Shown: positions 37,089 to 45,908 of the stretch, one piece after another
How positions within the stretch are numbered: position 1 is the first letter of the stretch
Layout: every line of letters starts with the position of its first letter
NCBI RefSeq assembly: GCF_013344475.1
Contig: NZ_JABUOU010000003.1
Coordinates: 186,001 to 250,000 of the forward strand
DNA from: Martelella limonii
GTDB taxonomy: Bacteria; Pseudomonadota; Alphaproteobacteria; Rhizobiales; Rhizobiaceae
Length of the DNA stretch: 64,000 bases
Reading direction: 5' to 3'
Position numbers and translations under genes: made by a program
The notes under the pieces: generated by a model
Databases searched by the model: none
What the model saw: the letters and a program-made list of their open reading frames with translations, nothing else
Told to the model about the DNA's origin: nothing

Positions 37089-39386
37089 ATGTCAAACGAT
37101 AAACTGGCAGCAGCAAGTCTCGGCTTTCCGCGCATCGGCGCAAGACGCGAGCTGAAATTCGCACTCGAATCCTACTGGGCCGGAACATCCGGGGCCGCAA
37201 GCCTTGCCGACACCGCTGAACATCTGCGCCGCCGGAACTGGCTGACACAGCAGGAAAAGGGCATCACGGTGATCCCTTCCAACGATTTCTCGCTCTATGA
37301 CCACGTGCTCGACACCGCCGTCATGGTCGGCGCCATTCCCGAAGGCTATGGCTGGGATGGCGGCGCGGTGAGCCTTGAGACCTATTTCGCGCTTGCCCGC
37401 GGCGGCGAAATCGCCGATTGCGGTCACAGCCACGGCGAGACCCGCGCGCTCGAAATGACCAAGTGGTTCGACACCAACTACCACTATCTTGTTCCGGAAC
37501 TGACCGAAGGCCAGAGCTTCACCCTGACCGGCCTCAAGCCGCTTGAACATTATCTCGAGGCAAAGGCGCTCGGCATCGAGACCCGCCCCGTCATCCTCGG
37601 GCCCGTGACCTTCCTCAAGCTCGCAAAGGCGCGCCAGGGCGATTTCTCGCCCCTGTCGCTGCTGGAAGGCCTCCTGCCGGTCTATGCCGACCTTCTGGCG
37701 CAATTGAAGGCGGCCGGGGCCGAATGGGTGCAGATCGACGAGCCGGCGCTGGTGCTGGACCTGACGGACGAGGAGCGCGCTGCCTTTGCCCGTGCCTACG
37801 CGGTCCTCGCGCAGGCCGCGCCGAAGATCATGCTCGCAAGCTATTTCGCTGCGCCCGAGGATAATCTCGACACCCTGCTTTCGCTGCCGGTCGCTGGCAT
37901 TCACGTCGACCTGAAACGCGGCACGCTCTCCGGCATCCTCGAAAACGCCCCTGCCGATCTCGTGCTCTCCCTCGGCGTCATCGACGGCCGCAATGTCTGG
38001 CGGGCGGACCTTTCGGCGATCATCGACCGGCTTGCGCCGCTCGTTGCCGCGCGCGGCGCGAACAAGATCCAGATCGCGCCGTCCTGCTCGCTTCTGCATG
38101 TGCCGATCGATGTCGATCTTGAAACCGGGCTCGATCCCGAACTGAAGTCATGGCTCGCCTTCGCCAACCAGAAGCTTGATGAACTGGCGACGCTCGCAAC
38201 CGGTCTTGCCCTTGGAAAGGGCGCGGTCGCAAAAGCGCTTGGCGAAGCCGATGCTGCGATTGCCGGCCGCGCGGCCTCAAAACGGGTTCACAATGAAGAC
38301 GTTGCAGCCCGCCTCGCCGCCGTCACCGAAGCCGACCGCCGCCGCGGCAAAGCCTTTGCGGAACGTGTCGCTCTCCAGCATGAGCGGTTGAACCTGCCCG
38401 CCTTTCCGACGACGACGATCGGCTCCTTCCCCCAGACGGTCGGGGTGCGAAAGGCCCGCGCGGCGTTCAACAAGGGCGCGCTCGACGGCGCGGCCTACCG
38501 CACCTTCCTTGAACAGGAGACGGCAACCGCAATCGCCTTCCAGGAGGAAATCGGCTTGGATGTGCTGGTGCATGGCGAGTTCGAGCGCAATGACATGGTG
38601 CAGTATTTCGGCGAACAGCTTTCCGGTTTCGCCTTCACCCGTCACGGCTGGGTGCAGAGCTACGGCTCGCGCTATGTCCGCCCGCCGATCATCTTCGGCG
38701 ATGTCGCGCGCGAGGCGCCGATGACGGTGGACTGGTGGCGGTTTGCGCAGTCGAAGACGGAAAAGCCGGTCAAGGGCATGCTCACCGGCCCGGTCACCAT
38801 CCTCAACTGGTCGTTCGTACGCGACGATATCGCACGCGCCGAGACCTGCGCCCAGATCGCGCTCGCGATCCGCGACGAGGTGAAGGACCTCGAAACTGCC
38901 GGCGCCAAGATCATTCAGATCGACGAGGCCGCCCTGCGCGAAGGCCTGCCGCTGCGCCGTTCCGGATGGAAGGCCTATCTCGACTGGGCCGTGAACGCCT
39001 TCCGGCTGACGGCCTCGGGCGTTGCCGACGAGACCCAGATCCACACCCATATGTGCTATTCGGAGTTCAACGACATCATCGAGGCGATTGCGGCCATGGA
39101 TGCCGACGTCATCTCGATCGAGACCTCGCGCTCGAAGATGGAGCTGCTCGACGCCTTCACCGGCTTCGACTATCCGAACGAGATCGGCCCCGGCGTCTAC
39201 GACATCCACTCGCCGCGCATTCCGACCACCGGCGAGATGACCGATCTGCTGACCCTTGCCCGCGAGCGCCTTACCGACCGCAAGCTCTGGGTCAATCCCG
39301 ATTGCGGGCTGAAGACGCGCGGCTGGGATGAGGTCAAGCCCGCGCTTGTCCACATGGTGGAGGCGGCACGGGCCTTGCGGGGCTAG
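37089..39386 (+). CDS. metE: Cobalamin-independent methionine synthase MetE
   Basis: A 765-residue enzyme that transfers methyl from methyltetrahydropteroyl-tri-glutamate to homocysteine, making methionine without B12. Two related barrels are visible: the N-terminal one begins LGFPRIGARRELKFALE, and the C-terminal one begins with FPTTTIGSFPQTVGVRKAR. Zinc ligands are in THMCYSEF (His, Cys), HGEFERND (Glu) and NPDCGLKTRGW (Cys). Length is close to E. coli MetE (753). The ATG at 37089 is preceded by GGGG; a nearby ATG at 37084 is out of frame. Repression by the upstream cobalamin riboswitch is expected. An inverted repeat at 39411-39440 follows it without a T-tract. Confidence 0.97.
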   Translation: MSNDKLAAASLGFPRIGARRELKFALESYWAGTSGAASLADTAEHLRRRNWLTQQEKGITVIPSNDFSLYDHVLDTAVMVGAIPEGYGWDGGAVSLETYFALARGGEIADCGHSHGETRALEMTKWFDTNYHYLVPELTEGQSFTLTGLKPLEHYLEAKALGIETRPVILGPVTFLKLAKARQGDFSPLSLLEGLLPVYADLLAQLKAAGAEWVQIDEPALVLDLTDEERAAFARAYAVLAQAAPKIMLASYFAAPEDNLDTLLSLPVAGIHVDLKRGTLSGILENAPADLVLSLGVIDGRNVWRADLSAIIDRLAPLVAARGANKIQIAPSCSLLHVPIDVDLETGLDPELKSWLAFANQKLDELATLATGLALGKGAVAKALGEADAAIAGRAASKRVHNEDVAARLAAVTEADRRRGKAFAERVALQHERLNLPAFPTTTIGSFPQTVGVRKARAAFNKGALDGAAYRTFLEQETATAIAFQEEIGLDVLVHGEFERNDMVQYFGEQLSGFAFTRHGWVQSYGSRYVRPPIIFGDVAREAPMTVDWWRFAQSKTEKPVKGMLTGPVTILNWSFVRDDIARAETCAQIALAIRDEVKDLETAGAKIIQIDEAALREGLPLRRSGWKAYLDWAVNAFRLTASGVADETQIHTHMCYSEFNDIIEAIAAMDADVISIETSRSKMELLDAFTGFDYPNEIGPGVYDIHSPRIPTTGEMTDLLTLARERLTDRKLWVNPDCGLKTRGWDEVKPALVHMVEAARALRG

Positions 39387-39432
39387 CCAGCGATGAAGCG
39401 GTTCCGCGTTCCGGCAGGACGCGGGACCGCCG

Positions 39433-40362
39433 CTATTCAGGCACCCAGGCGCTTTCCGACGAAACCTTGCGGCAGAAGTCGGCGGCGCTGTTGCGGGCGT
39501 GATCGGCGACGCTGCGCAGGATATTCTGGCCGACGGCGGTCTGGTAGGTGGCGACGATCGGCATCGGCGGAAAGGGCTTTGCGACCTTGACCCGGCAGAG
39601 CAGGCCGTTTTCCAGCTCGCGCGCGATCGCGACGGACGGGATCGCGGCAAGGCCGAAGCCGCCGATCAGCAGATTGATCATTGCAAACAACGAATTCGAG
39701 CTGGTGAGTTTCGACGCCAGCACCCTTTCGTCCTGAAAATAGGGCGCGACATAGGTATAGGGCGGCGTGCCCTTGGGAAAGGTGATGATCGGCATCTGCG
39801 AGAGTTCGTCGACGCTGTAGATCGCGCCCGCGTCAATCGCGGCGGGTGCCGCCGCCCAGACCATTTCATAATAGCAGATGATGAACGAGCGAAAGCTGTC
39901 GCCGATGGCAGGCTCGATGCCGAAAATCAGGTCGAATTCGCCGTGCGCAAGCCCCGCGACCAGATCGCGCGTGCCCTCGATGGTCAGTTCCACCCTGAGG
40001 TTCGGCATCGCGTGGCTCAGCGCCTCGATGAAATCCGGCATCCAGGTCGCGACCACCGAATCGATCGCCCCGATGCGCACGATATAGGCGGCATCGCTGC
40101 CGCCTTCCTTCAGGTCGGATTTCAGCGTGTTGAGCTTTTCCAACACCTCCTGGAAAACCGCAAGCGCCTCTTCGCCGGCGGGCGTCAGCCTGAATTCGCG
40201 GTCGCCGCGCTCGACCAGCCGGCAGGCATAGTCGCGCTCGAGGATCGCAAGGCGCGAGGAAATCGCCGGCTGGGTGGTGTTCAGCTCCCGGGCGGTGCGG
40301 CCGAAATGCCGGTTGCGGGCAAGCGCCACGAAGGTGGCCATGTCGATGATGCGCATCGCCAT
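39433..40362 (-). CDS. LysR-family transcriptional regulator
   Basis: A 309-residue LysR regulator. The N-terminal helix-turn-helix contains FVALARNRHFGRTARELNTT and QPAISSRLAILERDYACRL. The C-terminal periplasmic-binding-like effector domain starts near residue 93 (VRIGAIDSVVATWMPDFIE). GGAGG precedes the start. It lies 39 bp past the importer ATPase on the same strand, at the 3' end of the same operon. That location is unusual for LysR genes, which are commonly divergent. It probably senses the imported compound, but this is inference. Confidence 0.9.
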   Translation of the reverse strand: MAMRIIDMATFVALARNRHFGRTARELNTTQPAISSRLAILERDYACRLVERGDREFRLTPAGEEALAVFQEVLEKLNTLKSDLKEGGSDAAYIVRIGAIDSVVATWMPDFIEALSHAMPNLRVELTIEGTRDLVAGLAHGEFDLIFGIEPAIGDSFRSFIICYYEMVWAAAPAAIDAGAIYSVDELSQMPIITFPKGTPPYTYVAPYFQDERVLASKLTSSNSLFAMINLLIGGFGLAAIPSVAIARELENGLLCRVKVAKPFPPMPIVATYQTAVGQNILRSVADHARNSAADFCRKVSSESAWVPE

Positions 40363-40401
40363 AGGCTATCAGCCTCCTTGCGGCCGCACAATCAGCGACC
40401 G

Positions 40402-41433
40402 TCAGCGTGGCAGAACGCGAATGCGGTCCGGATCGATTGCGAGCACGGCCTCGTCTCCGGGCTGAAACACGGTTTCATTGTCGGTCAGCATGCGGATCGT
40501 CTCGCCTGCAAGCGTCAGCACATAGCGATTGCGCGCGCCGAGATAGACGCGGGTCTTGACCTTCGCCCTGATCCCTTCTCCGGTGGCAGAGACCGTCAGA
40601 TCCTCCTGCCGCAGCACGACGGCGACCGGGCCCGATGCCGCTTCCGCCGGAACCTGAAGGCGTTGACCATCCTTCAGCACGGCGATGCCGCCATTTTCCA
40701 GCGTCGCGTGCAGCACATTGGCCGAGCCGATGAAACCGGAAACGAATTCGGTGGCGGGATGCGCGTAGATTTCAGACGGCGCGCCTTCCTGCTCGACCTT
40801 TCCGCCATTGAGAAGGACGACACGGTCTGAAAGGCTCAGCGCCTCTTCCTGGTCATGGGTCACGAACAGCGTCGTCAGGCCCAGCCGGCGGTGGATCTCG
40901 ATCAGTTCCACCTGCATGTCCTCGCGCAGCCTTGCATCGAGATTGGAAAGCGGCTCATCGAGCAGCAGCACTTTCGGGTTCGAGACGATGGCGCGCGCCA
41001 GCGCGACGCGCTGCTGCTGGCCGCCGGAAAGCTGGCGCGGATAGCGGTCGGCAAGGTGGGGAAGCTGTACCGTCTCCAGCGCCGCCTTCACCCGCGCATC
41101 CTGCTCCTCCCGGTCGCCGATGCGGCGCATGCGCAGGGGAAAGCGGACATTTTCATAGACGCTCAGATGCGGTAGCAGCGCGTAGGACTGGAACATCATC
41201 GCGATGTCGCGCTTTTCCGGCGGCAGCTTCGTCACATCCTGCCCGTCGATGATCACATGGCCGGAGGAGACCGCCTCAAGGCCCGCGACCGAGCGCAGAA
41301 GCGTGGTCTTGCCGCAGCCGGATGCGCCGAGGAGGCTGACGAATTCGCCAGAGGAAAGCGCCAGGTCGATGCCGTGGAGCACTTCGACGTGGCCATAGGA
41401 TTTTCTGATCCGATCGAGATGGATATCCGACAT
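40402..41433 (-). CDS. ABC importer ATP-binding protein, PotA-like
   Basis: A 343-residue ATPase of the spermidine/putrescine-iron-thiamine class. Walker A is GASGCGKTT, the Q-loop is in MMFQSYALLPH, the signature is LSGGQQQR, Walker B is [12 protein letters not shown] and the switch His lies in FVTHDQEEA. A TOBE domain follows (ASGPVAVVLRQEDL, YLGARNRYVL). It serves the two permeases encoded upstream. AGGA precedes the start. Confidence 0.92.
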   Translation of the reverse strand: MSDIHLDRIRKSYGHVEVLHGIDLALSSGEFVSLLGASGCGKTTLLRSVAGLEAVSSGHVIIDGQDVTKLPPEKRDIAMMFQSYALLPHLSVYENVRFPLRMRRIGDREEQDARVKAALETVQLPHLADRYPRQLSGGQQQRVALARAIVSNPKVLLLDEPLSNLDARLREDMQVELIEIHRRLGLTTLFVTHDQEEALSLSDRVVLLNGGKVEQEGAPSEIYAHPATEFVSGFIGSANVLHATLENGGIAVLKDGQRLQVPAEAASGPVAVVLRQEDLTVSATGEGIRAKVKTRVYLGARNRYVLTLAGETIRMLTDNETVFQPGDEAVLAIDPDRIRVLPR

Positions 41434-41443
41434 GATGATGGTC

Positions 41444-42247
41444 CTAGGCTGCGGCGAATTTGCGGATACCGAGCACGCGGTCGATAACCAGGATGAGAAT
41501 GACGGTGAGCGCGATCATGATGGTGGAGACCGCAGCGACCGACGGATCGGGACTGAATTCGAGCTGCCCGTAAATCTGCACCGGCAGCGTGGTGAGATCG
41601 GGCGTGCGCAGGAACAATGACAGCACCGCCTCGTCGAAAGAGATGTTGAAGGCGAAGAAGGCGCCGGCGGCAAGCCCGGGGCGGCACTGCGGAAGCACGA
41701 CGTAAAGCAGCCGCTGGATCCGTCCTGCTCCCATGGTCCGCGCCGCCTCCTCGATGAAGGGATCGCTTTCCGTCAGCACCGCAAGCGTGGTGCGCACAAC
41801 ATAGGGCAGCGTGATCGCGGTATGGCCGATCCAGAGCGTGACGAAGGAGACCGGGCCGAAGGTGGCGCTCCAGAACATCAGAAGGCCGATCGCATAGATG
41901 ATCGTCGGCAGGATCAGCGGCGACAGGAACAGCGCGCCGAGAAGTTCCGATTTCGGCAATTGCCGGCGATGGATGGCAATCGCTGCCGCTCCGCCGATCG
42001 TGACCGAGGACAGCGTCACCAGCAGCGCAATGCCGAGGCTGAGCGCGCCTGCGGACAGATAGGCGCTCGACGACAGCACCTTCCGGTACCATTCAAGCGA
42101 GAAGTCCTTGGGCGGGAAGGCGATGAACTGGTTCGCGGAAAACGAGGTACCGATGACGACGACAAGCGGCGCCAGCATCACCACCACGACCAGCGCCACG
42201 AACACCCAGGTGGCAATCTTCAGCCAGGGCGGGACGGCCTTAACCAT
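41444..42247 (-). CDS. ABC importer permease, PotC-like
   Basis: A 267-residue permease with about six helices. The EAA loop appears as EEAARTMGAGRIQRLLYVVLP. GGGAGG precedes the start, and its start overlaps the end of the upstream permease gene by 8 bp. Ten bp separate it from the ATPase gene. It pairs with the PotB-like permease to form the channel. Confidence 0.92.
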   Translation of the reverse strand: MVKAVPPWLKIATWVFVALVVVVMLAPLVVVIGTSFSANQFIAFPPKDFSLEWYRKVLSSSAYLSAGALSLGIALLVTLSSVTIGGAAAIAIHRRQLPKSELLGALFLSPLILPTIIYAIGLLMFWSATFGPVSFVTLWIGHTAITLPYVVRTTLAVLTESDPFIEEAARTMGAGRIQRLLYVVLPQCRPGLAAGAFFAFNISFDEAVLSLFLRTPDLTTLPVQIYGQLEFSPDPSVAAVSTIMIALTVILILVIDRVLGIRKFAAA

Positions 42248-43064
42248 GCTGGCCTCCCGTCAGCTTGAAATAGGGAATGAGAGTGAGCGCGATGCCGAGG
42301 AACAGGATCACCGCCTGGGCGGCTGCGAAATGCCAGTCGAGCGTCTGCGTCACCGACGAATAGATCGAAGCGGCAAGCACCTGCAGGCGGGGACCGCCGA
42401 GAAGGCTCGGTGTGACGAAGGAGCTTGCGGAAAGCGTGAAGGCGAGCAGCGAACCGGCCGCGATGCCGGGCATGGCAAGCGGCAGCACCACATGGCGGAA
42501 TGCCTGCAGGAAGGAACAACCCATGGTGCGCGCGGCTTCTTCCAGCCGCTGGTCGATGCGGGTGACGACGCCGAGAATGGACAGCGTCATGAAGGGCAGA
42601 AGCACCTGGACCATGCCGATCACGATCGCGGTTTCGGTGCGCATCAGGGTGAAGTTGCGCTTGACGAGACCAAGATCGTAGAGCGTCGAGGAGATGATCC
42701 CGCCGCGCTCGAAGATCACCATCCAGCCGAAGGTCCGGATCACCACGCTGGTCATCAGCGGCAGCAGGATGACGATGATCAGCCACAGCCTAACGGTCGC
42801 CCCGGCGCGCGCCATGATATAGGCAAGCGGAAAGCCGACCACCGCGCAGATTACCGTGATGATGAAAGAGAGCCGGATCGTGCGCCACAACACGTTGAGA
42901 TAATAGGGTTCGCTGACAAAGGCTGCGAAATGCGAGAGCGTGAAGCCCTCGGGCCCCATCACCGACAGCATCAGCATGCGCGCGATCGGCAGGAAGAACG
43001 CCAGCGCCAGCAGCATGATGCCGGGCGCCACCAGAAGCGCGTTTTCTGCTCGGTCGGATTTCAT
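42240..43064 (-). CDS. ABC importer permease, PotB-like
   Basis: A 274-residue permease with six helices and the EAA loop EEAARTMGCSFLQAFRHVVLP. The ATG at 43064 (MKSDRAENALLV) is chosen because the first helix follows at once and AGGAAA lies upstream. In-frame codons as far as 43160 give a composition unlike membrane proteins. It is separated from the binding-protein gene by 273 bp with two strong hairpins. Confidence 0.9.
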   Translation of the reverse strand: MKSDRAENALLVAPGIMLLALAFFLPIARMLMLSVMGPEGFTLSHFAAFVSEPYYLNVLWRTIRLSFIITVICAVVGFPLAYIMARAGATVRLWLIIVILLPLMTSVVIRTFGWMVIFERGGIISSTLYDLGLVKRNFTLMRTETAIVIGMVQVLLPFMTLSILGVVTRIDQRLEEAARTMGCSFLQAFRHVVLPLAMPGIAAGSLLAFTLSASSFVTPSLLGGPRLQVLAASIYSSVTQTLDWHFAAAQAVILFLGIALTLIPYFKLTGGQHG

Positions 43065-43172
43065 CCGCTGGATTTCCTGTTTCTGAGGCTTCGCACCTGC
43101 CGCCCCCGCACAAGCGGAAAAGGCTTCAGGTGCAGCTACACCGCTCTGTCTTCCGTTCACAAGACCCTTGTG

Positions 43173-43210
43173 CCGCAGCCCTGCCTCTTGCCGGGCAATC
43201 GGGGCTGCGG
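43173..43210 (-). other. Hairpin between solute-binding-protein and permease genes
   Basis: CCGCAGCCC (43173-43181) and GGGCTGCGG (43202-43210) form a perfect 9-bp stem, with an inner TTGC-CGG-GCAA stem. It lies between two genes of the importer operon. Such structures often stabilise upstream mRNA or weaken read-through, so binding protein is made in excess. Confidence 0.5.
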
Positions 43211-43280
43211 CGGCAGGATGCGCGGGGGTCGCGCGCCGGAGGCTGTGACGGCGCGCACAGCCCTCGTCCTGCCGGGGCTC

Positions 43281-43304
43281 CTCCCCCTCGTTGAAAAGGG
43301 GGAG
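43281..43304 (-). other. Second hairpin just after the binding-protein gene
   Basis: CTCCCCCT (43281-43288) pairs with AGGGGGAG (43297-43304) across an 8-nt loop. It lies 34 bp past the binding-protein stop on the minus strand. No T-tract follows, so it is probably an attenuating or 3'-protecting structure. Confidence 0.5.
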
Positions 43305-43337
43305 TTCGATCGCAAGTGCGGTCCGGTTGGGCGGACC

Positions 43338-44363
43338 TTACTGTGCGATCGCCTTGTTCCACTCCACGACCCAGTCGGCCCGGCTGGCTTCGATCGTTTC
43401 GGGATCGAACCGCAGAAGGCTCTTCACGCCCTCCTCGCCATAGGCGACATCGGCGGCAACCTCTTCCGGCAGCTCGACCTTGGCATTGGTCGGGGTATAG
43501 CGCAGCGCTTCGGCAAAGCAGGCCTGGGCTTCCGGCGACAGTTCCATGTCGATGAACTGCAGCGCCAGATCCTGGTTGTCGCGACCGGCGACCAGATTGG
43601 CGGTGATGTAGCTTGCCGGCGTGCCTTCGGCGCCCTGCTGGAACTTGACCGGCAGGCCGGCCTTGCGCAGCGTGTAGGCGTAGTCGGACGCATAGGGCGC
43701 CACGAAGGTGCCGCCCTGGGCGAAGGCCTGCTGGATTTCCGGAGACTTCGAAACCACGAAGGCGCCGTTTTCAAGCATCGTCTTCACCGCGTCGAGACCC
43801 GGCTGGATGTTGTCGAGGTCGCCACCGGCAACCTGGTTCAGCATCAGGAAGCCGAACAGGCCATAGGTGTTGGAGATGTCGGTCAGCACCAGTCCTTCGG
43901 CAAGCTCCGGCTCCATCAGGTTCGCCCAGTTGGCGGGCGCTTCTGAAAGCTCGTCGCTGTTGTAAAGCAGGCCGATGGCGGCGATCTGGTAGGCCGGACC
44001 TTCGCCTTCGGCCATCTTTGCACCGGCAAAGGGATAGAGGTCGGCTGCGTTCTTGAGCTTGGAAGCATCGATCGGCGACAGCAGGCCTTCCTTGGCGCCG
44101 ACGATTTCCTGGCCGCCCGAGAAGTGTATCACGTCATATTGCGGCGCGTCCTTCTGGGCCCGAAGCTGGGCGAAGGCATCGGCGGAATAGGCGGTGACGA
44201 TCTTCACATCGGCGCCGGTTTGCGCGGTGAACGGCTCGATCACGCATGTGCGGTGCGCCTCTTCATAGGCACCGCCAAAGGAATTGATGGTGATCTCGGC
44301 TGCGAAAGCCGGGACTGCGGCAGCAAACGAAACGCCCGCCAGCATTGCTGTTACAAGTTTCAT
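43338..44363 (-). CDS. ABC importer periplasmic solute-binding protein, PotD/AttC-like
   Basis: A 341-residue periplasmic protein. A signal peptide MKLVTAMLAGVSFAAAVPAF ends AFA-A. The mature part, ITINSFGGAYEEAHRTCVIE, then VKIVTAYSADAFAQLRAQ and YDVIHFSGGQEIVGAKEGLL, fits the spermidine/putrescine-binding superfamily. The residues that contact polyamine amines in PotD were not identified, so the ligand may be different. GGAAGGGAAG precedes the ATG at 44363. It follows DUF3830 by 26 bp. Confidence 0.88.
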   Translation of the reverse strand: MKLVTAMLAGVSFAAAVPAFAAEITINSFGGAYEEAHRTCVIEPFTAQTGADVKIVTAYSADAFAQLRAQKDAPQYDVIHFSGGQEIVGAKEGLLSPIDASKLKNAADLYPFAGAKMAEGEGPAYQIAAIGLLYNSDELSEAPANWANLMEPELAEGLVLTDISNTYGLFGFLMLNQVAGGDLDNIQPGLDAVKTMLENGAFVVSKSPEIQQAFAQGGTFVAPYASDYAYTLRKAGLPVKFQQGAEGTPASYITANLVAGRDNQDLALQFIDMELSPEAQACFAEALRYTPTNAKVELPEEVAADVAYGEEGVKSLLRFDPETIEASRADWVVEWNKAIAQ

Positions 44364-44389
44364 GCTCTTCCCTTCCTTTATGGTTTGTT

Positions 44390-44866
44390 TCAGGCCAGAC
44401 GGCCAATTTCCACGGTCTTTGCGCCCTCGGTGCGGATCAGCTTGCACTGGGCAGCCACTGCATCGAGATTTTCAGTCATCTTGCCGAAATAGGTGCAGGG
44501 TATCCACCCCGTCGGGCCGAAAGTACGTCCGCCGACGCCGTAGAACATGCCGATTTCCCAGAACTCGTCCGGGTCGATCTTGAAGAAGTTCTTCGGCTGA
44601 TAGAACCACAGAAGTTCGCCGGGCTCGGGCAGGATCGTCTGGTTTTCCGGCGGCAGCTTGGTCGGGTCGAAATTGCGGTTTTCCTCGGGCAGGCCCATCA
44701 TGATTTCAGGACCGGAGAAGATTGCATGGGTTGCCGGCCACTGGATCGGCTTTTCGAGCGCGCCCCAGAGTGCGGCGCAGGTCTCCGGAGCATTTTCCCA
44801 ATAAAGAGAAATTATGCCCTGAACATTGGCTTCGACGAATTTCAGATAGAGTTTCTTGTCGCTCAC
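44390..44866 (-). CDS. DUF3830 family protein (cyclophilin-like fold)
   Basis: A 158-residue DUF3830 protein. Family features are LKFVEANVQGIISLYWENAP, AALWGALEKPIQWPATHAIF with SGPEIMMGLP, and ELLWFYQPKNFF. The fold is cyclophilin-like, but the function is unknown. A GTG start at 44866 has GGGAG at -9; no ATG fits. It is the first gene of the operon DUF3830-SBP-permease-permease-ATPase-LysR. DUF3830 genes often sit beside amine or pyrimidine-type uptake and amidohydrolase genes, which suggests a role with the imported substrate. Confidence 0.85.
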   Translation of the reverse strand: MSDKKLYLKFVEANVQGIISLYWENAPETCAALWGALEKPIQWPATHAIFSGPEIMMGLPEENRNFDPTKLPPENQTILPEPGELLWFYQPKNFFKIDPDEFWEIGMFYGVGGRTFGPTGWIPCTYFGKMTENLDAVAAQCKLIRTEGAKTVEIGRLA

Positions 44867-45215
44867 AAAACGGCTCCCACTTAATTATGTACCACAAATG
44901 ATCGACTTTTAGGCATTTCTGTCCAATTTCAATTTTCCATGCGGCAATCAATTTTTTTTATCAAACCCCGCAACGATCGACGACGGGCACACTGTCCTTC
45001 CGGCAGAGGCGGCACCTCAACCATTAATGCGCACAAGCCTCCTCCGAACGTCCCTCATTTGATCGGGTTCGAGGCCTGTTCGAGTGGGAGGTCTGCGCGC
45101 GTTCAAAGCCTGCTCGCGTTATTGTGAGCGGCAAAGGCAGGCAATTTGCGCTCCTGCCGCTTGCGCAGACCGGCCCCCTTCGCTCTATTGCCGCTTTACG
45201 GTGAGGGAGATTTTG
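44867..45215. promoter_or_regulatory. Divergent promoter region of the DUF3830 operon and the DsbA-like gene
   Basis: A 349-bp non-coding interval, AT-rich from 44880 to 44970 (TTAATTATG, TTTTTTTTATC). This is the likely site of the operon's LysR-controlled promoter. No clear palindrome or -35/-10 pair could be fixed. Confidence 0.45.
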
Positions 45216-45827
45216 ATGCTCGACAGACGCACATTGCTGACAGGCCTGATCGGAACGGGTGCGCTGACGCTGTTGCCGCTCTCATCCGCCAGCGCGGATG
45301 GCCCCTCTCCCGAAGAGATTTTTTTCGATCCCGCCGCCCCGGTGCTCGGCAATCCGGATGGCGACGTGACCATTGTCGAATATTTCGACTTCCAGTGCGG
45401 CTATTGCAAACGCGATTATCCGATGGTCCGCGATGTCGTGGAACAGGACGGCAATATCAGGCTGGTGATGAAGGACTGGCCGGTTTTCGGACCGGTCTCC
45501 GCCTTTGCCGCACAGGCCGTGCTGGGCGCTGCCGAAATCGGCGACTATGAGCGCGCGATCGATGCGCTGATGCTATCGAAGGGGCGGCTCTCCTATGAGA
45601 GGGTCGATGAGATCCTCACCGAAGCCGGCCTCAATTTCGAGGAGATCGCCGCGAGCGTGAAGAAGAACGACGCCCGGATCAGTGCGCTTCTCGACCGCAA
45701 TTACCGCCAGGCGGAAGCCCTGCAATTCATCGGCACGCCGTCCTTTGTGATCGGCCGCACGATCTATCCCGGCGTGCTGGACCGTCCGCTTCTCGAAGAG
45801 GCGGTCGCCAAGGCCCGCGCAGGCTGA
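45216..45827 (+). CDS. DsbA-family thiol:disulfide oxidoreductase, possibly Tat-exported
   Basis: A 203-residue thioredoxin-fold protein with Cys61-Gly-Tyr-Cys64 (FQCGYCKRDYP) and the cis-Pro loop GTPSFV. It would make or isomerise disulfides in the periplasm. The signal segment MLDRRTLLTGLIGTGALTLL has a twin-arginine-like RRTLL, so Tat export is possible. The ATG at 45216 has GAGGGAG upstream. It resembles the DsbA/BdbD-type proteins common in alphaproteobacteria. It is followed by adenine deaminase after 81 bp. Confidence 0.88.
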   Translation: MLDRRTLLTGLIGTGALTLLPLSSASADGPSPEEIFFDPAAPVLGNPDGDVTIVEYFDFQCGYCKRDYPMVRDVVEQDGNIRLVMKDWPVFGPVSAFAAQAVLGAAEIGDYERAIDALMLSKGRLSYERVDEILTEAGLNFEEIAASVKKNDARISALLDRNYRQAEALQFIGTPSFVIGRTIYPGVLDRPLLEEAVAKARAG

Positions 45828-45869
45828 ACAAGGCGAAAAGGGACTGGACCGGGCCCTGCCCTGCCGCTA

Positions 45870-45908
45870 GCCTTTGCGTTGACAATTGCAACCAGACAAA
45901 GGCCGCAA
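45870..45908 (+). promoter_or_regulatory. Hairpin that buries the Shine-Dalgarno of the adenine deaminase gene
   Basis: GCCTTTG (45870-45876) pairs with CAAAGGC (45897-45903), and inside it GTTG pairs with CAAC. The AAAGG ribosome-binding site (45898-45902), 6 nt before the ATG at 45909, lies in the right arm. A TTGACA word inside the stem could also be read as a -35 box, but no matching -10 follows. Confidence 0.45.

Noticed and set aside
39411..39440. Terminator after metE
   Set aside because: GCGGTTCCGCG and CGCGGGACCGC can pair, but no T-tract follows on either strand.
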